The notes beneath the pieces were generated by a model. It saw nothing but the letters and a program-made list of their open reading frames with translations. It was not told where the DNA came from and did not search any database. Positions 42,445-50,414 of a stretch of 64,000 nt of DNA are shown here, one piece after another. The translations under genes were made by a program, and so were the position numbers. This stretch comes from Actinocatenispora thailandica (GTDB taxonomy: Bacteria; Actinomycetota; Actinomycetes; Mycobacteriales; Micromonosporaceae), in contig NZ_AP023355.1 in assembly GCF_016865425.1 (NCBI RefSeq), positions 1,610,198-1,674,197 of the forward strand. Direction: 5' to 3'. Every line of letters begins with the position of its first letter. The stretch's first letter is position 1.

Positions 42445-42905
42445 GGCCGCCCATTGGCTGGTGGGGACAGTCGGAACACCGCCATCTGCGGCATCGCCGC
42501 GGCGATCTGGGCGAGGCTGGCGCCGTCGTGCACCGGGAACGCCGCGCTCACCCACGGCTGCGCCGTGGCCGACAGGTACGCCGCGACGGCGCGGGCTGCC
42601 TCGTCGTCGTCGATGGGCGTCGTGCGGTACTCGATGCGTTGCGACCCGGCCGCAAGCAGGCACCGTGGCCGGGCGCGTAGGTTGGCCGGCCAGTCTCGGT
42701 TCCGGTCCGGGCAGACCAGGTAGCGCTGTCCGTCGTGCTCCAGCAGTCCGACCGGGGTGCGGTGCGGACGCCCGCTGAGCCGGCCGACGGTCTCGAGTAC
42801 GCGAAGAGCGCAGGCGTCGCGGTGAAGCTGACCCGGTGGGTCGGCCAGTATTCGCTCGATCATCTTCCGGTTGGTCGTGACGATCTCGTCGCGCAGTGGG
42901 TTCAT
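42441..42905 (-). CDS. Deazaflavin-dependent nitroreductase family protein (DDN-like)
   Basis: A 154-residue split beta-barrel protein from the ATG at 42905, with GGGGGTG upstream. LRVLETVGRLSGRPHRTPVG and LLEHDGQRYLVCPDRNRDWP, then NLRARPRCLLAAGSQRIEYR are the signatures of the deazaflavin (F420)-dependent nitroreductase family. Such enzymes reduce quinones or nitro compounds with F420H2. It is first in a two-gene unit with the FAD monooxygenase and is divergent from the CrtU-like gene. The paired dyads in the intergenic region suggest shared regulation. Confidence 0.85.
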   Translation of the reverse strand: MNPLRDEIVTTNRKMIERILADPPGQLHRDACALRVLETVGRLSGRPHRTPVGLLEHDGQRYLVCPDRNRDWPANLRARPRCLLAAGSQRIEYRTTPIDDDEAARAVAAYLSATAQPWVSAAFPVHDGASLAQIAAAMPQMAVFRLSPPANGRP

Positions 42906-42924
42906 CGACACCCCCAGTTTGTAG

Positions 42925-42970
42925 CTAGCTATTCTAGCTAGATAAAATCGATGCGCAAATCGACGCATCG
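42925..42970. promoter_or_regulatory. Two dyads in the reductase/CrtU-like divergent promoter
   Basis: CTAGCTA-TTC-TAGCTAG (42925-42941) overlaps a minus-strand -10 TAGAAT (42931-42936), whose -35 TTTGCG lies 17 bp upstream. CGATGCG (42949-42955) and CGCATCG (42964-42970) form a second dyad with an 8-base centre. The region is AT-rich relative to its surroundings. No regulator gene lies beside it. Confidence 0.65.
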
Positions 42971-43020
42971 TCAGCGTATGCTTCCGGGCCAGTACACGCA
43001 CGTCGATCGGAGGAGGTCAG

Positions 43021-44592
43021 ATGGCGCCGTCGACCGGTTCCGCCGCACTCGCCGGCTTCTCGCGCCTCGTAGGGCGCGCGCTCGGCGTGCGGCGCCGGCT
43101 GCAGATCCAACCCTCCGCCTCCCGCCACCCGGGCGGCCCGGTCGGGTCGGTGCTGGTGATCGGTGGCGGCATTGCCGGGATGTCCGCTGCGGTGGTGATG
43201 GCCGAACGCGGATTTCCGGTCATGGTCTGGGAACAGGCACCGCAGCTCGGTGGCCGCCTCTGCGCCGTGCCGCACACGCTGCCCGACGGGACGGAACAGC
43301 CGATCGATCACGGGTTCCATGGCTTCTTCCGGCAGTACTACAACTGGCGCGCCGTCCTGTCGCGCATCGACCCCGACGGCGGCCTGCTGCAGCCGCTGGG
43401 TAGCTATCCGGTGGTGTCCTCCCGCTTCCCGGACGAGCAGTTCGACGCGCTACCGCCGACACCGCCGGTCAGCATCGCCGCGCTGGTGGCGCGATCGCCG
43501 AGCCTGCGCCTGGGTGAGCTGCGGCACGCCAACCAGGACCTGGCTCGGGAGCTGCTCGCCTACCACGGTTCCGGCACCCCGCGACGGCTGGATCGGTTGA
43601 GCGCACGGGATTTCCTCGCCGAACTCGGGCTGCCGGACCGGGCTCGCGCCATGCTGTTCAACGTGTTCGCGCACTCCTTCTTCAACGACGCCGGCAGCAT
43701 GTCGGCAGCCGAACTGGTGGCGATGTTCCACTTCTACTTCCTGGCCAACCCGGAGGGCCTGGGGATGGACGCGCCACGGGCCGACTACCAGACCGCGATC
43801 TGGACTCCCCTGCAGCGGTACGCGCAGCGGCACCGGGTCGAGTTCGAGTTCGGCCGCTCGGTCACCCGCCTCGAGCACACGGCCGCCGGCAGGTGGCGTG
43901 GGCACGCCGGCGCCGAGAGCATCGAGGTGGACCGCGTCGTACTGGCGGCCGATGCCCGGTCGGCCGGCTCGATCCTCGCCGCCTCCCCGGAGATCACCGA
44001 ACGCGACCCGCGGCTGCGCGCCGCGGCCACCGCACCGTTCGTCGGCCCGCCGTACGCGGTGGCGAGGTACTGGTTGTCCGGGGAGGTCGGCGCCGACCGC
44101 GCCGTGTTCACCAGCATCGGTGACGCGCAGGAGCTGGACTCGATCACGCTCTACCATCGTTTCGATCCGCACGCCCGGCGCTGGCACGAGCGCACCGGCG
44201 GGGCAGTGGTGGAACTGCACGCCTACGCCTGCAACCGGAACGCCGACAGCGAACACGTCGCCGACACCATGTTGTCGGAGTTGACCGACCTGTGGCCGGA
44301 GGTCGCCGCTTCGTCGGTGGTTCATCGCCGTTGCCGGATCGGCCACGACGCCGCCGGCTTCCCCGTCGGTCGTGGCGCGCAGCGACCGGGCACCAGAACC
44401 GCGCTGCCCGGCCTGGAGCTGGCCGGCGACTGGGTCGGCTCGCCCGTGCCGGCCGCGCTGATGGAACGCGCGGCGCTGACCGGGATCCGGGCGGCCAACC
44501 AGATCCTCACCTGCTACGGCCACCCGGTGGAACCGATCTGGTCGGTACCCACCCGAGGGTTGCTCGGCGCCCGCGCCGGGTCGCGCCGGTGA
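43021..44592 (+). CDS. FAD-dependent amine-oxidase-fold protein, CrtU/carotene desaturase-like
   Basis: A 523-residue flavoprotein with GGAGG before the ATG. VLVIGGGIAGMSAAVVMAER near residue 42 binds FAD. IDHGFHGFFRQYYNWRAVLS and FNVFAHSFFNDAGSMSAAEL VAMFHFYFL are close to actinomycete CrtU (beta-carotene desaturase/methylase) and plant-type carotene desaturases. LPGLELAGDWVGSPVPAALM is the C-terminal FAD motif. CrtU converts beta-carotene to isorenieratene, but no carotenoid genes are in the window, so this may be a paralogue with another isoprenoid or quinone substrate. It is divergent from the F420-type reductase pair. Confidence 0.8.
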   Translation: MAPSTGSAALAGFSRLVGRALGVRRRLQIQPSASRHPGGPVGSVLVIGGGIAGMSAAVVMAERGFPVMVWEQAPQLGGRLCAVPHTLPDGTEQPIDHGFHGFFRQYYNWRAVLSRIDPDGGLLQPLGSYPVVSSRFPDEQFDALPPTPPVSIAALVARSPSLRLGELRHANQDLARELLAYHGSGTPRRLDRLSARDFLAELGLPDRARAMLFNVFAHSFFNDAGSMSAAELVAMFHFYFLANPEGLGMDAPRADYQTAIWTPLQRYAQRHRVEFEFGRSVTRLEHTAAGRWRGHAGAESIEVDRVVLAADARSAGSILAASPEITERDPRLRAAATAPFVGPPYAVARYWLSGEVGADRAVFTSIGDAQELDSITLYHRFDPHARRWHERTGGAVVELHAYACNRNADSEHVADTMLSELTDLWPEVAASSVVHRRCRIGHDAAGFPVGRGAQRPGTRTALPGLELAGDWVGSPVPAALMERAALTGIRAANQILTCYGHPVEPIWSVPTRGLLGARAGSRR

Positions 44593-44791
44593 CGTTCGCC
44601 GCCACGGTACCGAACACGAGGTCGGCCGCGGTGCGATCAGCTTCCGGTACGCGGGCCCGGCGAAGCCGTCGACCCGGATCGCCGTCGGCAGGGCACGAGC
44701 GAGTTCTCCGTGGCGCCGCGCCCGGACCACCGAACCTGCGGTAGGGCTCGTCCATCGCCTCGGCCAGCACGACAACCCGGTTGATCCGCGG

Positions 44792-45736
44792 TCATCCGAG
44801 GCGCCGTAGTGCTGTCTCCACGGCGACCTCGACCCGGGAAGCCATGCCGGACACGTCGACCGGACGGCGCCCGGCGACCTGACCACGGATCCACTTCGGC
44901 TGGCTGTCGTCGTAATGCAGCAGGGCATACAGGTCCCACCACGGATCGAGGGCCACCCCGGCGATCGACTCGTACCGCGACCGAAGCTGCTCGGCCCACT
45001 CGGGCGAGTGGAGTGCCGCAAGGTATCGCCGACACTGCCCGACGTCGATCGCGCGCGATCCCCGGTGGACGCCGTTCCAGTCGGTCAGCCCGGTGATCCT
45101 GCCGCGCGACCACAGCATGTTGACCGGCAGGAAATCGCCGTGCAGGAAGACGGCGGTGTCCTTCGGCGGCGGCGCCGCCATGGCATCGAACGCCGCCTTC
45201 CACACGGCCGGCTTCCGTGCACCGGCCGGCACCCGGAAACCATCGAGAGGAGCGATCCACGAATCCGTCCACGGCCGGAACGGCCTCGCGGGCAGATCGA
45301 GGGAATGCAGTGACGCGGCGAGCTCCGCGATCCTCGTCAGCCAGGACCGAGGGTCGGCCGGGCTGAGGTCCACGTGCCCTGCCAACCGGGTCATCAGCAA
45401 CGATGGCGCCCCGCCCGTCGATGCGCCGGAAACGTCGGAAGCGAGGACGCTCGGCACCGGGATCCCGCTTCCCGCCACCACCCGCAGGTTGGCGATCTCC
45501 CGCTGCACGGTCGCCTGCAGGCCAAGCCCGCCCGGATACTGTCGCAGCACGACGAACGTTCGCCTTCCACGCCGCTCGACGGTCAGCCGATGCACGGCGG
45601 AGCAGACGCCACCGGTCAGCCGGCGATGGCCGACGACGCGACTGCCCGCTCCCATCGACGCCGCAACCCAGGCGAGGGTTTCCGCGGAGGGGCGACGCTG
45701 CCTGAACCCGCCGTCCCTCCAGTCGCCTTCGGTCAT
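44792..45736 (-). CDS. Aminoglycoside phosphotransferase (APH)-family kinase
   Basis: A 314-residue protein with the kinase-like APH fold. GGVCSAVHRLTVERRGRRTF VVLRQY holds the nucleotide-binding lysine region, FLHGDFLPVNMLW is the Brenner catalytic loop (Asp-x4-Asn), and ITGLTDWNGVHRGSRAID the metal-binding Asp. The DFLPVN catalytic loop is characteristic of broad small-molecule kinases rather than resistance enzymes. The start ATG at 45736 opens the first conserved segment. About 200 bases separate it from the CrtU-like gene (convergent), and nothing is recognised there. Confidence 0.85.
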   Translation of the reverse strand: MTEGDWRDGGFRQRRPSAETLAWVAASMGAGSRVVGHRRLTGGVCSAVHRLTVERRGRRTFVVLRQYPGGLGLQATVQREIANLRVVAGSGIPVPSVLASDVSGASTGGAPSLLMTRLAGHVDLSPADPRSWLTRIAELAASLHSLDLPARPFRPWTDSWIAPLDGFRVPAGARKPAVWKAAFDAMAAPPPKDTAVFLHGDFLPVNMLWSRGRITGLTDWNGVHRGSRAIDVGQCRRYLAALHSPEWAEQLRSRYESIAGVALDPWWDLYALLHYDDSQPKWIRGQVAGRRPVDVSGMASRVEVAVETALRRLG

Positions 45737-45792
45737 GAGCGCGAGGCTATTCGGCCGGGACCTGCCGCGATAGGGGTTTTCTGGGCTGCCGG

Positions 45793-46065
45793 TCAGCGGC
45801 AGTGACCAGCCGGCCGGGCGGCCGTCACCAGCTGGAACGGCCCCGAGCAAGCAGGCGGGTGCGGCCGATCGTCGGTGTGGTGGTGCACGAACGAGGAGAG
45901 CCGGGTGGCGAGCCCGCCGTGACCGGTCAGGCAGAGGCGGATGCGGGATCCGTCGCTGCGTCGGGTGTTGACCGCCAGGCGGTGCTGGGTGGGCGGCCGG
46001 TCGGCGATGCCGGGCAGGTCGGCGGTGTCGATGCCGCAGTGGATCCGGCGCCGCACCTCTTCCAT
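45793..46065 (-). CDS. Hypothetical ORF downstream of the SDR gene
   Basis: A 90-codon frame, MEEVRRRIHCGIDTADLPGI then LAVNTRRSDGSRIRLCLTGH, starting 26 bases past the SDR stop. It contains a plausible beta-strand pattern and few rare features, but no family is recognised and the ribosome site is weak. It could be a decayed C-terminal fragment. Confidence 0.3.
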   Translation of the reverse strand: MEEVRRRIHCGIDTADLPGIADRPPTQHRLAVNTRRSDGSRIRLCLTGHGGLATRLSSFVHHHTDDRPHPPACSGPFQLVTAARPAGHCR

Positions 46066-46090
46066 TGGCCGGGGTTCGCGAAGCCGGGTT

Positions 46091-47041
46091 TCAGCGGATC
46101 GTGGGGTGGATCAGTTCGGTGGAGACTTGCCAGAGTCGGGTGGCGGCCTCCGGATCGAGCGCGTAGGCGGCGACGCCGCGGCGTACGCCGGGCTGGTTCG
46201 GGCCCGCCTCCTGGCAGTCCTCGAAGTACCGTCCGGTGACACCGGCCACCAGCGGTGACCCCGCGAGCAGCACCGAGGTCGCGGCGCCCTGTTCGATGGT
46301 CTTCCACGACACGTCGGTGCTGGTCGGTTCGAACGATGCCGGCGCATTCGCGATGTCGCCGATGTGCCGGCTCAGGTTGGTGCCGGTGATCCGGCCCGGG
46401 TTCAGCGCGTTGGCCGTGATCCCGTCCGCCGCCCACCGCTTCGCTGCCTCGATGGCGAACAGGACGTTGGCCGTCTTCGACTGTCCGTAGGCCAGCCACG
46501 GGTCGTACGGCCGGCGATCGAAGTTGAGGTCGTCGAAGTCGACGTTGCCGTTGATGTGCCCGACCGAACTGACGGCCACGATCCGGGCAGCACCGGCCGC
46601 GGCCAGGGCCCGGTGCAGGCCGACCGCGAGGGCGAAGTGGCCGAGGTGGTTGGTCGCGAACTGCATCTCCCAGCCCTGGACGGTCCGCAACAGCGGGGGC
46701 GCCATGATCCCGGCGTTGTTGACGAGGATGTGCAGTGGCCCGCGCCAGGCCGACACGAATGCGGCCACCGATGTCTGGTCGGCCAGATCCAATGGCGCGG
46801 CCGAGACCTGCTTGTTGCCGGTGGTCGTGGCCAGGTCCTCGGCGACCTGCTGGCCGGCGGCGATGTCGCGCACGGCAAGGGTGACGGCCGCTCCGGCGCC
46901 GGCGAGCGCGCGCGCCGTCTCGATGCCAAGACCGGACGACCCGCCGGTCACGATCGCGCGGTGATCTGTCAGGTCGACTCCGGCGATGACCTCGGCGGCC
47001 GTCGACGTGGCCCCGAACGGTGTGGTGAATGGATCGGACAT
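46091..47041 (-). CDS. Short-chain dehydrogenase/reductase
   Basis: A 316-residue SDR with AGGAGGG before the ATG. The NADP-binding motif is VTGGSSGLGIETARAL, followed by the structural NNAGIMAPP. The catalytic serine is in VAVSSVGHING and Tyr-Lys in YGQSKTANV. GITANALNPGRITGTNLSRH is the loop typical of the retinol-dehydrogenase-like group. It is divergent from a TetR gene, and two operator-like repeats lie in the gap, so it is probably the regulated partner. Substrate unknown. Confidence 0.9.
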   Translation of the reverse strand: MSDPFTTPFGATSTAAEVIAGVDLTDHRAIVTGGSSGLGIETARALAGAGAAVTLAVRDIAAGQQVAEDLATTTGNKQVSAAPLDLADQTSVAAFVSAWRGPLHILVNNAGIMAPPLLRTVQGWEMQFATNHLGHFALAVGLHRALAAAGAARIVAVSSVGHINGNVDFDDLNFDRRPYDPWLAYGQSKTANVLFAIEAAKRWAADGITANALNPGRITGTNLSRHIGDIANAPASFEPTSTDVSWKTIEQGAATSVLLAGSPLVAGVTGRYFEDCQEAGPNQPGVRRGVAAYALDPEAATRLWQVSTELIHPTIR

Positions 47042-47088
47042 GGTCCTGTGCCCTCCTGGATGGGCGGCTGGGCTGCCGCTAGGCTGTA

Positions 47089-47139
47089 AGCGGACTCGGC
47101 TCCGCTATTGTTCGACGGTAACCGGATTCGGCTCCGCTT
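47089..47139. promoter_or_regulatory. Tandem TetR operator repeats
   Basis: Two copies of CGGAYTCGGCTCCGCT lie 32 bp apart (47091 and 47123). The first is a clean dyad, AGCGGA (47089-47094) and TCCGCT (47101-47106) with a 6-base centre. Three helical turns between copies would put two repressor dimers on one face of DNA between the SDR and TetR starts. Confidence 0.75.
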
Positions 47140-47183
47140 AGCAAGGCGATGCGAGTCACAGCCTCGGCGAAGGCAGGAGGACG

Positions 47184-47773
47184 ATGGCTGATCGACCGCT
47201 CCGTGCGGATGCGCGGAGCAATCAGGAGCGGCTGCTCGCGGTCGCGGGGAGGCATTTGCCCGAGAGGGCACTCAGGCGTCGCTGAAGGCGATCGCGCAGC
47301 AGGCCGGCGTCGGGATCGGCACGTTGTATCGGCGCTTCCCCACCCGAGAAGCCCTGGTCGAGGCGGTCTACCGCAACGAGCTTGCTCACCTCTGCGCAGC
47401 CTCACCCGAGTTGCTGCGGACGCTCCCGCCGGAGGTGGCACTGCCCACCTGGATGGAGAGGTTCATCGACTTCATGGCCACCAAGCAGGGGATGGCCGAC
47501 GTGCTGCGGGTGGTCCTGCTGTCGGAGGAGGACCGGTTGCGTACGCGCGATCAGCTCCGGGCCGCCATTGCGGTACTGCTCGATGCGGGCGCGTCCGCCG
47601 GCACGCTACGTACCGGCGCCGACCCGAACGACGTGCTGATGGGACTCGGCGGAATCAGTCTGATCGCCGGCCAGGAGAATCAAAGGGGACTGGCAACCCG
47701 CTTGATCGGCCTGCTGCTGCACGGCGTCATGGCCACCGCAGTGCAGGACGGCGCCGTCCATTCCGGCAGTTGA
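47184..47773 (+). CDS. TetR-family regulator, one frameshift in the HTH
   Basis: AGGAGG at 47175-47180 precedes the ATG at 47184. The reading goes MADRPLRADARSNQERLLAV A, then breaks at the four-base G-run 47246-47249. One added G restores EAFAREGTQASLKAIAQQAG followed by VGIGTLYRRFPTREALVEAV, a normal TetR helix-turn-helix, and the frame continues to the stop at 47773. Joined length is about 196 residues. It lies divergent to the SDR with paired operators, a standard repressor-target arrangement, so function in the cell is likely if the break is technical. Confidence 0.8.
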
Positions 47774-48230
47774 GCGACCGCCGGCACGCGCCGGCGACGT
47801 CGATCGCGGCGTGTGTGCCGGAGACGTGCCCTGCCGCTGAGCCTGGATCGGACCGGCGGCTCGAGCAGGGTCACGATGTGTCCCTGCCGTCGGCCGGCCG
47901 CCGTCGGTCGCGATGGGCGCCGGTGAGCGGCGATACCGGAACACCGGCGATCGCCGATTCGGTGGTGCTCACCGTGGCGTTGTCGAGCGCCGGCTCGTCG
48001 GCACGGGTGTCGCGCCGAATCAGCCCTTCGGCAGCCCTGAGTGCGCCGCTGCCCATTGGCCGCCCTCGATCTACGACAGCGAGTGTAGTAACAATAGCTA
48101 CGACGCTGAAATGTAGTAGCTGAGGCTGCTGGGTTCCTTCGGGCGGCAGGTGCCGAGTGCGGGTGGGGAGCGCCGCGTGCGCCGACACGAAGCACTGAGC
48201 TGGCTCACCCTCTACCTCGAAAGGCATGGC
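47774..48230. other. Region with no confident gene, ending in a dyad-rich promoter
   Basis: Frames on the minus strand here look like shadow sequence. A GC hairpin (CGCCGGC-ACGC-GCCGGCG near 47779) follows the TetR stop. The stretch 48070-48120 is more AT-rich and carries the dyads listed separately. Confidence 0.5.
48072..48118. promoter_or_regulatory. Repeated TACGACA/TGTAGTA dyads upstream of PAP2
   Basis: TACGACA-N5-TGTAGTA (48072-48090) and TACGAC-N8-GTAGTA (48099-48118). The TACNACA/TGTNGTA form resembles BlaI/MecI-type operators. It lies 113 bp or more upstream of the PAP2 start. No BlaI gene is in the window. Confidence 0.5.
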
Positions 48231-49007
48231 ATGGCAGCAGACCGCAGCCTGTTCTGGGACATCAACCAGCTGTCGGCGCACACCGGATGGGCGCATGGAT
48301 TCATGGCCGCCTACGCCCTCTGGGGTGGCCTGGCCTGTCTCGCCACGATCTGGGTGGTCTGTGGGTTGCTGGCCCGGCGTCGCGACGACGGGTTCGCATC
48401 GATCGCCACGGTGGCCCTGACCGGTCTGGCCACGGTGCTCGCACTGCTGGTCAACCAGGTTGTCGGCCCCTTGGTCGACCGGCCCCGACCGTTCGTGGCG
48501 ATGCCGCACGTGCTGCTGCTGTTGAGTCACTCGGCCGACCCGTCGTTCCCCTCCGACCATGCGGTCATGGCCGGAGCGTTCGCCGCCGGGCTGCTGGTGG
48601 CCTCGCGCAGGTGGGGTGCCGTTGCCGCGGTGCTGGCGGTGTTCCTGGCCTTCGCGCGGGTCTACTGCGGGGTCCACTACCCGCTGGATGTCGCTGGTGG
48701 GCTGCTGATCGGCGCCGCGGTCGCGGCACTGGTCATCGGTGTCGCCCGCAACCTGGTGGTACGGCTGCTGGTGGCGCTGGCCCGCACACCGTTGCGGCCG
48801 ATGATCACCGCGGCGCCGGTTCGTCCGGCCGTCGGCGTCGCGCAGCGATACCCGTCGACTCCGGACGACCGGCGGGCTCCGGTCGGGCCGGCCTCGCACG
48901 CCGCTCGCGGCGACCAGCCGAGCGCCACCGTGTCGCGGCGTGCCGAGCCCGGCGGGGTCGACGTGACCACGACCGCTGACCTGCCGGGTCCGGGCCGATA
49001 CCGGTGA
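48231..49007 (+). CDS. PAP2-family phosphatase (undecaprenyl-diphosphatase-like)
   Basis: A 258-residue membrane phosphatase. The PAP2 motifs are NQVVGPLVDRPRP (C1, with Asn where Lys is usual), LSHSADPSFPSDHAVMAGAF (C2, PSDH) and FARVYCGVHYPLDVAGGLLI (C3, R-x5-H-x3-D). About five to six membrane helices bracket them. Likely substrates are lipid phosphates such as undecaprenyl diphosphate. AAAGG lies six bases before the ATG at 48231; an upstream in-frame start at 48150 is possible. The C-terminal 60 residues are disordered. Its stop overlaps a small DedA-like stub (GTGA). Confidence 0.85.
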   Translation: MAADRSLFWDINQLSAHTGWAHGFMAAYALWGGLACLATIWVVCGLLARRRDDGFASIATVALTGLATVLALLVNQVVGPLVDRPRPFVAMPHVLLLLSHSADPSFPSDHAVMAGAFAAGLLVASRRWGAVAAVLAVFLAFARVYCGVHYPLDVAGGLLIGAAVAALVIGVARNLVVRLLVALARTPLRPMITAAPVRPAVGVAQRYPSTPDDRRAPVGPASHAARGDQPSATVSRRAEPGGVDVTTTADLPGPGRYR

Positions 49008-49135
49008 CTGCGGCGTTCGTCGATCTGGGCGCACTGCTCGGCCGTTACGGCCACCTCGCGGTGCCGGTGCTGGTACCGGTGGGGGACGTCGGGTGCCGGT
49101 GGGCGCCGACGATGCGGAGGTCCGAGGCGCGGTGA
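49004..49135 (+). pseudogene. N-terminal stub of a DedA-family protein
   Basis: A 43-codon reading, VTAAFVDLGALLGRYGHLAV then PVLVPVGDVGCRWAPTMRR. The start GTG overlaps the PAP2 stop and the stop overlaps the MFS GTG at 49132. The first 28 residues match the N-terminus of DedA/SNARE-associated membrane proteins (L..YG..AV....V.DVG.PVP). DedA genes are common PAP2 neighbours, so this is probably what remains after a deletion joined the DedA start to the MFS gene. Confidence 0.5.
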
Positions 49136-50322
49136 CCGCCGGCCCGGACCCGAGCCTGCCGCCGGCCACCCGGCGACGGCAGGTACGGCCGCTGTACGCG
49201 GCCGGGTTCGTCACCGCGTTCGGCGCACACAGCGTGGCCGCGAACCTCGGCGGGTACACCCATGCCGGGCACGCGTCGCTGCTGACCCTCGGCGTCCTGC
49301 TGGCCGTGTACGACGGTGCCGAGGTGGTGCTGAAGCCGGTGTTCGGTGCCCTCACCGACCGGATCGGCCCGCTGCCGGTGCTGCTCGCCGGGCTGGCCGG
49401 GTTCTGGCTCGCCTGCATCGCCGTCGCCGCCACTGGCGCCCCCGCACTGGTCGGCGTCGCCCGCTTGGGGCAGGGCGCGTCCGTGGCGGCGTTCTCACCG
49501 GCGGCCGGCACCCTGCTGGCCCGGCTGCGGCCGGCTGGGTCTCGCGGCCGGACGTTCGGCGGGTACGGCGCGGCGAAGGGCCTCGGCTACACGCTCGGCC
49601 CGCTGCTCGGCGGGCTGCTCGTCTGGCTCGGCGGGTACCGGATCCTGTTCGCGGCGCTCGGGCTGCTGGCCGCCGCGGTCTGCCTGTGGGCTGCGCTCAC
49701 GGTGCGCGCGGTACCGCCACTGCCCCGGCACCGTGCCACCCTCGCCGACGCGGTGCGCGCCTTCGCCCGGCCCGGATTCCTGGTACCCACCGTCACACTG
49801 GCCGCCGCGACCGCCGCCCTGTCCACCGGCGTCGGGTTCCTACCGGTCCGCGGCGCCGCGCTCGGCCCGCTGGTCACCGGCGGGATGGTCGCCCTGCTGT
49901 CAGCCACCGCCACCGTGGTCCAGCCGTACGCCGGGCGACTGCACGACGCGGGCCGGCTGCCTGCCGCGGCCGGGATGGCGCTCGGTGTCGGACTCGCCGC
50001 GGCCGGGTACGTCGGTGCCGGCTGGCTGCCGCCGGTCGCCGGGCTGCCGGTGGCGGCTCTCCTGATCGGCCTGGGTACCGGTCTCGCCACCACGCTCGGC
50101 TTCACTGCGCTCGCCGCCGCGACGACACCCGACCGACTCGGTACCACGATGGGTGCCGCCGAGGTCGGCCGGGAGACCGGCGACGCCGGCGGGCCGCTGC
50201 TGGTCGGCGCGCTCGCCGCCGGTACCACCGTCACCGGCGGGCTGACCGGGCTGGCGTTGCTGCTCGCGGCGGCCACCGCGGCACCCGCGTGGGCCGCTCG
50301 TCGAGTACGCACCGGCCGGTAG
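49132..50322 (+). CDS. MFS transporter
   Basis: A 396-residue, 12-helix major facilitator. The first helix begins QVRPLYAAGFVTAFGAHSVA, the loop 2-3 motif is GALTDRIGPLPVLL and the helix 5 region is GRTFGGYGAAKGLGYTLGPL. It resembles arabinose/multidrug efflux-type MFS_1 carriers. The GTG at 49132 overlaps the end of the DedA stub; an in-frame GTG at 49093 with GGGGGA upstream is an alternative. It is co-directional with PAP2 and probably in the same transcript. Substrate unknown. Confidence 0.85.
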   Translation: MTAGPDPSLPPATRRRQVRPLYAAGFVTAFGAHSVAANLGGYTHAGHASLLTLGVLLAVYDGAEVVLKPVFGALTDRIGPLPVLLAGLAGFWLACIAVAATGAPALVGVARLGQGASVAAFSPAAGTLLARLRPAGSRGRTFGGYGAAKGLGYTLGPLLGGLLVWLGGYRILFAALGLLAAAVCLWAALTVRAVPPLPRHRATLADAVRAFARPGFLVPTVTLAAATAALSTGVGFLPVRGAALGPLVTGGMVALLSATATVVQPYAGRLHDAGRLPAAAGMALGVGLAAAGYVGAGWLPPVAGLPVAALLIGLGTGLATTLGFTALAAATTPDRLGTTMGAAEVGRETGDAGGPLLVGALAAGTTVTGGLTGLALLLAAATAAPAWAARRVRTGR

Positions 50323-50414
50323 CCGGCCGGAACGCCTGAACTCGACGACCAGGTGCCCCGGATCCGGTCTGGCGGCCACCCGAGACGATCCTCGATGCCG
50401 CGTCGCCGTCGGGG

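Noticed and set aside
44507-44770. Minus-strand frame beginning MLAEAMDEPYRRF, reminiscent of a GNAT start
   Set aside because: It is antisense to the CrtU-like gene end and does not continue into acetyltransferase motifs.
47871-49511. A 546-codon minus-strand open frame
   Set aside because: It covers the PAP2 and MFS genes in antisense, is Arg/Pro/Thr-rich with no motifs, and is explained by GC bias.
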